Of a DNA stretch of 64,000 bases, positions 52,751-60,125 are shown piece after piece. The translations under genes were made by a program, and so were the position numbers. Origin of the DNA: Lysobacterales bacterium (GTDB lineage: Bacteria; Pseudomonadota; Gammaproteobacteria; Xanthomonadales; Xanthomonadaceae); the NCBI GenBank assembly GCA_017302135.1, contig JAFLDZ010000016.1, positions 1-64,000 on the forward strand. Direction: 5' to 3'. The notes beneath the pieces were generated by a model. That model saw only the letters and a list, made by a program, of their open reading frames with translations. It made no database searches and had not been told where the DNA came from. Numbering within the stretch: the stretch's first letter is position 1; each line of letters starts with the position of its first letter.

Positions 52751-53074
52751 TCAATTTTTGATGAGCCCGATGAGGTTGACGATGGCACCCAGCCCGGCGC
52801 TGATCGCATCAATGATCTGAATCGCGGTCTGCATGCCGGACAACGTATCCAGAAGCTGTGTGGTGGCAGCATCCAGCGCTTCGGCATTCTGTTTCCCGGC
52901 TTCGGACAGCTCGCCGAACTTCAGTGCGATGGCATCTTCGATCGCTTTGCGGAGTTCCCTCATCCGCTTCGATCGCTCCTTCCGGCGCTTCTCGGAAAGC
53001 AGCGCGGGGTCTATTGCCTTGAGTTTCGCGTGAGCCAGCATCAGCCGGCCAATCACGGCTTCGAAGTTGTCCAT
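52751..53074 (-). CDS. Small helical protein with hydrophobic C-terminus, unknown
   Basis: 107 residues from the ATG at 53074 (GAGGA upstream); a TTG at 53083 overlapping the lipoprotein stop is possible. Residues 1-75 are charged and helical (EKRRKERSKRMRELRKAIED). The tail is hydrophobic (AIQIIDAISAGLGAIVNLIG). It is coupled to the lipoprotein upstream. The tail could insert in a membrane, like a small holin or immunity peptide; no family is recognised. Confidence 0.7.
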   Translation of the reverse strand: MDNFEAVIGRLMLAHAKLKAIDPALLSEKRRKERSKRMRELRKAIEDAIALKFGELSEAGKQNAEALDAATTQLLDTLSGMQTAIQIIDAISAGLGAIVNLIGLIKN

Positions 53075-53079
53075 GGCAT

Positions 53080-54036
53080 TCAATCCTCTTTTTCGCGCGC
53101 CTTGCGCGCGTCATTGATGAGCTGCAACGCATTGGCGATGTCGTCGAACACCTGTCTTGCCGACTCCGGGCTTCCCTTGCCGCTGAGAATGTCCTCCCAA
53201 ACGCCTTTGAGGCTCGTGCTGGCCGAGCGGAGCGTTTGCAACTGCTGGATTTCAGGTCCTGGCAGCAGCGCGAGACGTCGATTGGTCCGCCAAGAAGCAG
53301 GATTCGACAAAGCCGCTCCCGTCAGGTATGGATTTCGTACGTTCGTGGTGAACTGCACTTCCCTCTCCGCCTGATCCATGCTGGTCAAAAGGGCGGCATT
53401 CGCATCCAGCACGCCGCTCTGGATATCGATGGCGCGGCCGATGGTTGCGGCATCGTTTCGCAGGCGCTCCCGGAGGTGCGCGGCCTTGATCGAATCGCCT
53501 ACCAGGCCCGCCAGTTTTCCCCATGCGGTTCTCTGACTGTCGGTAATTTTGGCATCGGATTCCAGCTTGTCGCTGAGCGCATTGATATTGGAGAGCAATC
53601 CCTCCGTCGCGGTAGCGGCGTTGCCTTTTGCGTCGTACGTGGCGAGTGACTTGAGCGACTGAAAATATCGCCCGAGCGTGTCCGCATGAGCGCTCAAACC
53701 GGAAAGCTGCTCGACGAATTTCTGGTCGTTCTTGGTGGTCTCTTCGAAGTCTTTCATGAGATCGGCGCATTCTGCGGATGGCTCCTGTTCGCCGACGATT
53801 TCCTCGGGCTTGCATGAGGATTCCGGACCCGGGAGTTCGGCCAGGATCGCTTCGCTATGCCAGTCAAGATAGCGATCGCGCGTCAGTTCGATCACATCCT
53901 TGGCGGCAGCGCCGTAGGCGACGCCTGCATCCGCCAATTGTTCGGACTGCTTTACCGTACGCGTCGACGCGCATGCGCAAAGCCAGAGGGTGACAGTTGC
54001 CAAAATCACTGCGCGTTGAAGTGAGCAAAAGTACAT
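53080..54036 (-). CDS. Lipoprotein of the accessory region, unknown
   Basis: 318 residues from the ATG at 54036 with AAGGAG upstream. The lipobox is LWLCAC. The mature protein is largely alpha-helical (QFTTNVRNPYLTGAALSNPA, KITDSQRTAWGKLAGLVGDS) with a coiled-coil-like character and two mid-protein cysteines. Its 3' end touches the small helical gene. No family is recognised; a surface or periplasmic partner of the GH19 enzyme is possible. Confidence 0.78.
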   Translation of the reverse strand: MYFCSLQRAVILATVTLWLCACASTRTVKQSEQLADAGVAYGAAAKDVIELTRDRYLDWHSEAILAELPGPESSCKPEEIVGEQEPSAECADLMKDFEETTKNDQKFVEQLSGLSAHADTLGRYFQSLKSLATYDAKGNAATATEGLLSNINALSDKLESDAKITDSQRTAWGKLAGLVGDSIKAAHLRERLRNDAATIGRAIDIQSGVLDANAALLTSMDQAEREVQFTTNVRNPYLTGAALSNPASWRTNRRLALLPGPEIQQLQTLRSASTSLKGVWEDILSGKGSPESARQVFDDIANALQLINDARKAREKED

Positions 54037-54242
54037 GCGCTTCTTCTCCTTGGCTCCGGGTTGTTCTCTCCCCAAGATCGCCAGCGCGTGACGCCAGCGG
54101 CGGCTTCAACGTAATGCCTTTTTTGAAGTTGGGGTCAGAATGGAATTTCCGAAAATTGAGCTTCTCACCAGCTGTTGCATGATCACACACCATCAACCGC
54201 ACTCCGGTTTTGCTCCGCGCTCACATCAGCATCACTCGCGCA

Positions 54243-54641
54243 TCATCTCCGCCTCAGCTCACACTCCACTCCGTCCCCATCTCGATCCAGGTGAGTCCCA
54301 TATCCCGGCTCGCCACGTCTCACGGGTGCAGCGCCCGCTGCACGGGCTGCGGCGCAATTCGCAAACACACCCGTATCCCGCGACAGACCCAGAGTTGCGA
54401 TCCGCGACGGGGCGGCACGGCGATTGGTCGACGCAGCATCACTGCGCGATGAAGCATCACCGCCACGATGGCAGTGATCGCCACCGCGTTTGCGGTCGTG
54501 GTGGCAACCTTCGGCGTTGAGTCCCCCGCCGTGAGCGGAGACATCGCCAACGAAGCACAGTGCGATTGCGGTGAACGACATCGGTATCGTGGCGCCGTCG
54601 GGCGACAATGCCGATGCTTCTCCTGCGCCTGCCTTGGCCAT
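54243..54641 (-). CDS. Excalibur domain secreted protein
   Basis: 132 residues from ATG 54641 (AGGGGG upstream); an ATG at 54581 would give a cleaner 17-residue signal peptide (MSFTAIALCFVGDVSA). After it comes HGGGLNAEGCHHDRKRG, a segment typical of YHYH/Excalibur proteins, then the Ca-binding Excalibur domain: FANCAAARAAGAAPV and HLDRDGDGVECE. Excalibur proteins are extracellular, often linked with nucleases or surface proteins. The region is low in coding bias but the domain is unmistakable. Confidence 0.85.
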   Translation of the reverse strand: MAKAGAGEASALSPDGATIPMSFTAIALCFVGDVSAHGGGLNAEGCHHDRKRGGDHCHRGGDASSRSDAASTNRRAAPSRIATLGLSRDTGVFANCAAARAAGAAPVRRGEPGYGTHLDRDGDGVECELRRR

Positions 54642-54860
54642 CCAGCATTCCCCCTGTGGAATGTGCTCCAACATTGATGATGAAGCGTGATCGAATTCTC
54701 GTTGCCTGGCGATTTGGTTGTCAATCGCTGTCGTGAATCCGCTACCGCAGGGACGCAATGTGAATTTCGGTGCCTGTGTCGGAAGCCATTGCTTGCTTAT
54801 GTTTGATCAATCGCAAAGTTGAAATCGATCCATCGCTTCAATGCTCGGGTTGCATGCCCC

Positions 54861-55085
54861 CAATTGGCCCGCCGAGTTGCGCCCCGATGCCCCACCCGGC
54901 GAAGGCAGCGACGTGGTTCGCGCACGCGTGCCCCGTGCGCGCGAAGTCGCGCCGAACGCTGCAACGCGCATCTCGATCAATCGGAAACGAATGCGGTGTG
55001 TCGGCTCACACCGGCGAACCTTCCGAACATCACCGATCTCGCAGAGCGCGCAAGGCGACGATGTCATGCGCCGTTTGATTTGATC
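54861..55085 (+). pseudogene. Decayed fragment of the comM 3' end
   Basis: The sequence encodes AELRPDAPPGEGSDVVRARV and, in another frame, RCNAHLDQSETNAVCRL, both matching ComM residues near 391-430. It is frameshifted and then diverges, with a later block (CGCGCAAGGCGA...TCATG) resembling the sequence just after intact comM. It has no start. It marks the right end of the accessory segment beginning after comM. Confidence 0.88.
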
Positions 55086-55136
55086 GGCTGGAAGCGAGCC
55101 CGGCCAGCATCTTCCAATCAGCGACAAAAGCCCATC

Positions 55137-55166
55137 AAAAACAAGGCGTGCCGAAGCACGCCTTGT
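55137..55166 (-). terminator. Strong rho-independent terminator of the PHP-hydrolase gene
   Basis: On the minus strand ACAAGGCGTGC, loop TTCG, GCACGCCTTGT is followed directly by TTTTT. It lies 34 bases past the stop of the downstream-facing secreted hydrolase gene. Confidence 0.92.
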
Positions 55167-55199
55167 GTCATTTCAACAGCTTGGATTCGCTCTACAAAC

Positions 55200-57833
55200 T
55201 CAGAACGTAATGCTCCAGCTATCGATGCGCCCGACATCTGCACGGTCATTGTCCCTGACGCGCAGCGTCCAATTGCCATTCAATTGCTCGGTCGACAGAT
55301 TCACCAGATAGGTTCTCAAGATGTTGTCGGTGGGGCCGCCGCTTCTGTTGTGCAGGACATACACGCTGTTGTCCGGCGCGATCAGGTCGACTTTCAGATC
55401 GCCGATGTAGGTGTGCAGGATATTCACCGATACGAGCGTGTTCCCGGGAGCGGCACCGGTACGACCAGCGACGTTGATCGTACTGTAGACGGTCGTAAGG
55501 TCGGAGATGGCGATGTCGGTAGTATTGCTGTAGGTCTGGACAACGCTCGCGCCCACCTCGATGGCTTGCGTTCTGGTATGGATCAATCCGCTGTTATCGG
55601 TCACGATCAATGTGACAGTGTATGTGCCCGCAGTCGTATAGGTACGGCTCGGATTGACGGCAGTCGATGTGGTGCCATCGCCAAAGTTCCAGGTCCGCGA
55701 TACAACCGTGCCGTCGGAATCGGAGGACGCGTCGATGAACGTTGCCGTCGCACCTGAAACGACGAAGGTGAAATTCGCGACCGGTGCAATATTGCTCACA
55801 TTGAATGCCACAGCGGACGACGTGGCCGTGTTGCCTGCAGCATCGAATGCCTTGGCGGTGAGCGTGTGGCTGCCATTGGCGATCGTTTTGGAGTCGAAGA
55901 CGACTGCGTAAGGCGAGCTGCTGTCGCTTCCACGCAATACATCATCGATATAGAACTCGACATTGCTCACGGCGACATCATCGTTAGCCGTTGCCGAGAG
56001 CGTGATCGTGCCGCCAGTTCCTGATTCGCTGGCACTGACCGTGGGCGGCGTCGTATCCGGCGCACCCGCAGCCTGCGTCACCCAAATTGGGGCGGACCAC
56101 AAACGCAAGCCATTGGCTTGCGTGACGAGAACGTAATAGAAATGCTGACCAACTGCGGGCGTGAAAGTGTGGTCCCCACTGCCTTCGGTCAGCTGCGTCA
56201 CCGTGCCGTTGCGACCGGGCACGCCTTCGAAGAACTGCACACGCTGCACCGATTGCCCGCTCGTGCTGGCATAGACCGCCGAGAGCGTGAGTGCGCCACT
56301 GTTGTTGAACGTCTCGCCCATCACATGACCGTTCGCGGTGAGCACCAGCTGTCCGGTCTTGTCTTCGGCCGCGAACGTGCGCCGAGCACGCAACGCAGCG
56401 ACAAAATTGGCTTGGCTCAGCACAGTGCCTGTCGGAAGCAGGACGCCGGTGCGATTGGTGAAGCTCAGCCCCCAGTTCGCGCAGTGATTGTCCTGGTTGG
56501 TGGCAGGCGCGACTTTGTAACCGCGTTCCAATAGAAGATTCCACGCGCCCGTGTAGGAGCTGCGGCTGGTTTCGGTCTGCGCGGTATTGACCGAGAACGC
56601 CGAGCTGTTGAGGATTTCGGTCAGCACCATCACTTCCGCGCCGTCGGCGCTGTAGCCCATGCCGGTGCCGCCGATGGCGAACTGCGAGGCCGACGGATGG
56701 TTGAACTGACCGACCCAGCCGCGTTGCTTCATCACCGCATACAGCGCCGCGTAGTCGTTCTTCGGCGTGGAGACGGCGCCGATCAGTTGGCCACTGCTGT
56801 TGCTTTCCCAACTCGTCAGCCCATCGGGATTGACCAGATTGAGGTGGCCGCCGTTGTTGATCACACCCCATTCCGTGCCGTACAGCGCGAGAAAGTCAGG
56901 ATTGGTGGCGTTGAAACTGCTGGCTGCGGAAATGCCGCTGGCGAAGAGTGCATTCGCGGTCGCCGGGTTCGCGGAGGCATTGGTGCCTGTCGATCCGTCG
57001 TACATATGATTGTGCTCGGACGCAAGCAGGAAATCGCCGCCGGCCAGCGTCCGCATCATCGTGTAGGCTTCGGTCGGCCCGAAGTCGCCCGCTTGTGGCG
57101 ACTCGGAACCGTTGCAACTGGCGAGCGCCGTGCCGCCATCGCTGTGATTGGTCTGGCTGTGCAGGTTGCCGTAATAGATCGTGTAGGGAAGGCTGGCAGG
57201 CGCCGCGATGGATCTGGCGGTTGCCCTGCCTGCGGGTGCCTTGCCTGCAGGCGCTTTGCCGGTCGCGGATGCCTTGCGTGCCAGTCTGTCCTGCTCAACG
57301 CCAACCGGCAACGCGACTCGCGGTGTGATCTTCGCTGGCGCGACCGCGCCAAGCATCACGTCAACACTTTGTATATGCGCTTCATCACCAAAGGCGGAGA
57401 ACGCTTCCGAAATCCTCGTCGCAAGCGGCAATCGCACATCCGAGCTGACCTGAACCGTCGGCGTGGCGCGCAGGCGCAATGAATAGTAGCCGGCTGGTAG
57501 CGCGAGGTTCTTTTGGTCGCGCCCGTTCCATTCGACCTTCACGACACCATGTTGCCGGGGCAACATCTTGATCCCGTGCCATTGGCGCACCACGCGTCCG
57601 TTGGGCGAAACCGCTTCCAGTATCCATGCCGCAGCGGTCACGTTGCCAGCGGCGGGGTAATCGAAATACAGCGTGATTGGCCAGCCTCCGGAGACGGACT
57701 TCAGCGGTGCGTGCAGCGTCGCATCGAATTCGTAATGATCCGGATGGGCCAACGACGTTGCTTGCGCAGCGCCTGCCCAAACGACCGTCAACGACAACGC
57801 CAGCGCCGTACGGCGCCACTTGCAATAATTCAT
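55200..57833 (-). CDS. Secreted PHP-type metallohydrolase with Ig-like, PKD and P-proprotein domains
   Basis: 877 residues with a signal peptide (1-25) and AGGGG before the ATG. After a strand-rich domain comes a Lys/Ala/Gly/Pro repeat linker (about 190-215), then a PHP-like catalytic domain: YYGNLHSQTNHSDGG near 218-232, LLASEHNHMYDG near 270, FNHPSAS near 375 and NQDNHCANWG near 445. Three tail domains follow: an Ig-like unit with DDVAVSNVEFYIDD, a PKD unit with RTWNFGDGTTSTA, and a P-domain ending RIDSWSITF. It resembles CehA/McbA metallophosphoesterases. It is probably cell-surface or secreted via type II. Confidence 0.9.
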   Translation of the reverse strand: MNYCKWRRTALALSLTVVWAGAAQATSLAHPDHYEFDATLHAPLKSVSGGWPITLYFDYPAAGNVTAAAWILEAVSPNGRVVRQWHGIKMLPRQHGVVKVEWNGRDQKNLALPAGYYSLRLRATPTVQVSSDVRLPLATRISEAFSAFGDEAHIQSVDVMLGAVAPAKITPRVALPVGVEQDRLARKASATGKAPAGKAPAGRATARSIAAPASLPYTIYYGNLHSQTNHSDGGTALASCNGSESPQAGDFGPTEAYTMMRTLAGGDFLLASEHNHMYDGSTGTNASANPATANALFASGISAASSFNATNPDFLALYGTEWGVINNGGHLNLVNPDGLTSWESNSSGQLIGAVSTPKNDYAALYAVMKQRGWVGQFNHPSASQFAIGGTGMGYSADGAEVMVLTEILNSSAFSVNTAQTETSRSSYTGAWNLLLERGYKVAPATNQDNHCANWGLSFTNRTGVLLPTGTVLSQANFVAALRARRTFAAEDKTGQLVLTANGHVMGETFNNSGALTLSAVYASTSGQSVQRVQFFEGVPGRNGTVTQLTEGSGDHTFTPAVGQHFYYVLVTQANGLRLWSAPIWVTQAAGAPDTTPPTVSASESGTGGTITLSATANDDVAVSNVEFYIDDVLRGSDSSSPYAVVFDSKTIANGSHTLTAKAFDAAGNTATSSAVAFNVSNIAPVANFTFVVSGATATFIDASSDSDGTVVSRTWNFGDGTTSTAVNPSRTYTTAGTYTVTLIVTDNSGLIHTRTQAIEVGASVVQTYSNTTDIAISDLTTVYSTINVAGRTGAAPGNTLVSVNILHTYIGDLKVDLIAPDNSVYVLHNRSGGPTDNILRTYLVNLSTEQLNGNWTLRVRDNDRADVGRIDSWSITF

Positions 57834-58143
57834 TGGAAGCCCCTGATCGTTAGGATATGGATAAAAAAGCTTCCCCAGGTCTCACAGAATCATTGCGTTT
57901 TTATGCCTGCCTTGCAGATTGATCGTAATTCGTCGAGGGAAGCAACGCATCATCGATGCGTCCGCGCTCATAAAACGCTCCACGAACCTCTTGCACGTCT
58001 TCTTCACAATCCGGATCACGCACTTCAATGTCTGTCAACACCCGGCACATCATCTCAAGCACGCAGGTGCGGAGCGCCCACCGCCTCATTGCGTCGGAAG
58101 TCGATATTGAAAGATGGAAGTGCCGAATCCTGTCAATGAAGCT

Positions 58144-58197
58144 GCCGCCAGTAGCATGCCGACACCTTCCGAATTACGGCTGCCCTGATCTCAAGCG
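58144..58197. repeat. Dispersed repeat, diverged half copy
   Basis: GTAGCATGCCGACACCTTCC with GAATTACGGCTGCCCTGATC matches the right half of the 52.5-kb copy with several substitutions. It lacks the left end. Confidence 0.55.
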
Positions 58198-58251
58198 TCG
58201 CTGCGCGCAGCCAACGCCTTCGCGCACCGCATCGATACGTGCGAACGATAT

Positions 58252-58293
58252 TTCAGCCGATCACCAGCATGTATTAGCCGTGTTCGAGATTGC
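58252..58293 (-). pseudogene. Fragment of the 3' end of the 59350-59904 gene
   Basis: On the minus strand it reads NLEHG, stop, YMLVIG, stop, matching the last residues ALEHGDYRLVIG of the downstream gene. DNA identity is high over about 42 bases. The copy has an internal stop and no start. Confidence 0.75.
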
Positions 58294-58315
58294 TTGAGTC
58301 CTCAACCAAAGACCA

Positions 58316-58440
58316 GGACAGCCGCATTGCACTGCGCCCACGATCCCATTGGGGAATGCGGCGATCACGAGAAACCACAGCGACGAAACCTGTCTGAGAA
58401 AAGCGGGCGGCCTATCGGGACTTTCTGAATTTTGCGTACC
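58316..58440. repeat. Dispersed repeat, copy 2
   Basis: A 125-bp diverged copy. It begins GGACAGCCGCATTGC and ends TATCGGGACTTTCTGAATT then TTGCGTACC. It matches both halves of the 52.5-kb element. Confidence 0.7.
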
Positions 58441-58657
58441 CCGATCTCAAGATTCCCGATCTCGAGATTTGGCGCAATTATCCCTGCACAAAGCGTGGCG
58501 GCTTTTCCCTTCGATTCACGACTCTGGAATCAAGCGCGCTTTCAGCACGAAGGCGCGCCTTTGCATCGATCCGCAGACCGGATCGATGCGGCCAGACGTG
58601 CGGAGTCTCCGCGCACGCATTTCCCCTGCCCGATCCACAACTCTTGAGGACAATGTC

Positions 58658-59209
58658 ATGAATATCCAAACACACCGGCCATGCGCCGTGCTGCTGGCGC
58701 TCGGCCTGATGGTTTCGCCGCTGGTCTGTGCGGACGACATCAACGTCGCTGTCGAAACCGGAGCCACGCCCGTGCCGCTCGGGCCAGCGGACGTCGAGTT
58801 CATCGCCAAAACCATCACCACGACCGGGCCGCGTACGCTGGTCATCCACTATTTCGCCGAATGCCAGGTGCCGGTGGGACATGTCGAATACGACATCGTC
58901 GTGAACAAGGGCATCGTGGCCGCGACCGCGCGGCAGGTGGCACCCACGCACGACAATCTGAGCGCACTGTGTTCCAACGATAACGGGTCGTCCGCGTTCC
59001 GGGCAGCGACGGTCGGCACGGTGGTGGCCTGCACGGTCTCGTCCGCCGCCAACTACACGGTGAAAGTGCGCGGCCAGGTCGTTGGATTCGGCGCTATCGG
59101 CCCTGCCACGATCGACGATCAGTCGCTGGTGATCGAAGAACGCAGTTTCTCCAGTGGCGTGGCGCCCTGCGTCAACGAACTACCGGGAGATCTGCTGCCG
59201 GCGGCGTAG
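58658..59209 (+). CDS. Secreted hypothetical protein
   Basis: 183 residues from the ATG at 58658 with TTGAGGA upstream; an in-frame ORF start further left runs through repeat sequence and is not used. A signal peptide ends LVCAD|DI. The mature protein is strand-rich (TTTGPRTLVIHYFAECQVPV, VEYDIVVNKGIVAATARQV) with four to five cysteines (ECQV, ALCSND, VACTVS, APCVN). It may be a small Ig-like secreted protein. No family is recognised. Confidence 0.78.
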   Translation: MNIQTHRPCAVLLALGLMVSPLVCADDINVAVETGATPVPLGPADVEFIAKTITTTGPRTLVIHYFAECQVPVGHVEYDIVVNKGIVAATARQVAPTHDNLSALCSNDNGSSAFRAATVGTVVACTVSSAANYTVKVRGQVVGFGAIGPATIDDQSLVIEERSFSSGVAPCVNELPGDLLPAA

Positions 59210-59238
59210 TCGTCCTGTTCGCCGCAGTCACGACTGCA

Positions 59239-59272
59239 GCGGTTTGCCCGGCACATCTTTCGGGCAAACCGC
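59239..59272. terminator. Bidirectional hairpin between convergent genes
   Basis: Perfect 12-bp arms GCGGTTTGCCCG/CGGGCAAACCGC enclose 10 bases midway between two convergent genes. No long T-run is present. Confidence 0.65.
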
Positions 59273-59349
59273 GCAAACCCACGGGGTCAGTCCGCGTCCT
59301 GATCTCGAACAACACCCCCGCGCACGCTCCAAATCAGCACAAACAACCT

Positions 59350-59904
59350 TCAGCCGATCACAAGCCGGTAATCACCGTGTTCGAGAGCGCTGGTGCCTTC
59401 ACCTTCAATTGCAGTCACCACCGCATCAGCGTCATCCGTCTGCACCACGTCCGTGGTGATGCCGTTGATGATCGCGTAGATGCTGTAGGTTCCCGCCAGC
59501 GGCAGGCTGACGACATTGAAAGCATCTTTCACGACGACGGTCTGCAAATGGGCGCCGTTGTTGCTGATGGTGAACGTCACCGGGCCGGAGGTCGTCGTCT
59601 GGAATTCAAGACAATCGGGGCCGCGCGGCGGGATTTCCTGCATGTCGAACAGGTAAGTGCCCTGGGGCGCGTGCTGCAGGACCCTTGCGAGGAAGCCCGC
59701 GGAAGCGGTCACCGTGATCGGCGCGGATGTGTAGGTGTTGCCTTCGATGACTGTGGTCGCCACCACCGTACGGGTCTGCGTGCCCGAGACTCGCAGTTCC
59801 CCACCGGGCGCGAGGGCCGGCGTGCGCGCGATGGTCTGCTGGCCTTTCCTCACGACGAAGACAGCGGGAAACGGGGTGTGGTTGCGCAGGGTGAGAAACG
59901 GCAT
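59350..59904 (-). CDS. Hypothetical strand-rich protein
   Basis: 184 residues from the ATG at 59904 (GGAG upstream). It is made of short beta-rich segments (LTLRNHTPFPAVFVVRKGQQ, TVVATTVIEGNTYTSAPITV, GPVTFTISNNGAHLQTVVVK, AGTYSIYAIINGITTDVVQT). There is no signal peptide or membrane helix. A decayed 3' end copy lies about 1 kb to the left. No family is recognised. Confidence 0.72.
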   Translation of the reverse strand: MPFLTLRNHTPFPAVFVVRKGQQTIARTPALAPGGELRVSGTQTRTVVATTVIEGNTYTSAPITVTASAGFLARVLQHAPQGTYLFDMQEIPPRGPDCLEFQTTTSGPVTFTISNNGAHLQTVVVKDAFNVVSLPLAGTYSIYAIINGITTDVVQTDDADAVVTAIEGEGTSALEHGDYRLVIG

Positions 59905-60125
59905 CGCAAGCTCCATGGGGATGATCGGACCGAACACGTGCGCGGACTATCGCAGGCGCGGATGGACTATCAGCGAAGCCGCCGAACTCCGGTGCTGGTT
60001 TTCATGAGCGATCGCCGAGCGCAACCGGTGCGGGATATGCCCGATTGCAGAAGAAGATGCTCGCGATGATGTGATGCTTTCGCGGGGCGGGCAAGTCCGC
60101 ACGGATCCGGATTCTTTTTCCCGGC

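Larger units (their letters stand above)
57834..58657. other. Repeat-rich intergenic region, no intact gene
   Basis: These 824 bases hold two dispersed-repeat copies and a fragment of the downstream unknown gene's 3' end. The left 100 bases should contain the PHP-hydrolase promoter. I see no intact coding gene; short open frames lack ribosome sites. Confidence 0.65.

Noticed and set aside
50326..55085. Calling the comM-adjacent segment a complete integrative element
   Set aside because: No integrase, recombinase or clear attachment direct repeats are visible, so only a remnant or recombination-derived segment can be supported.
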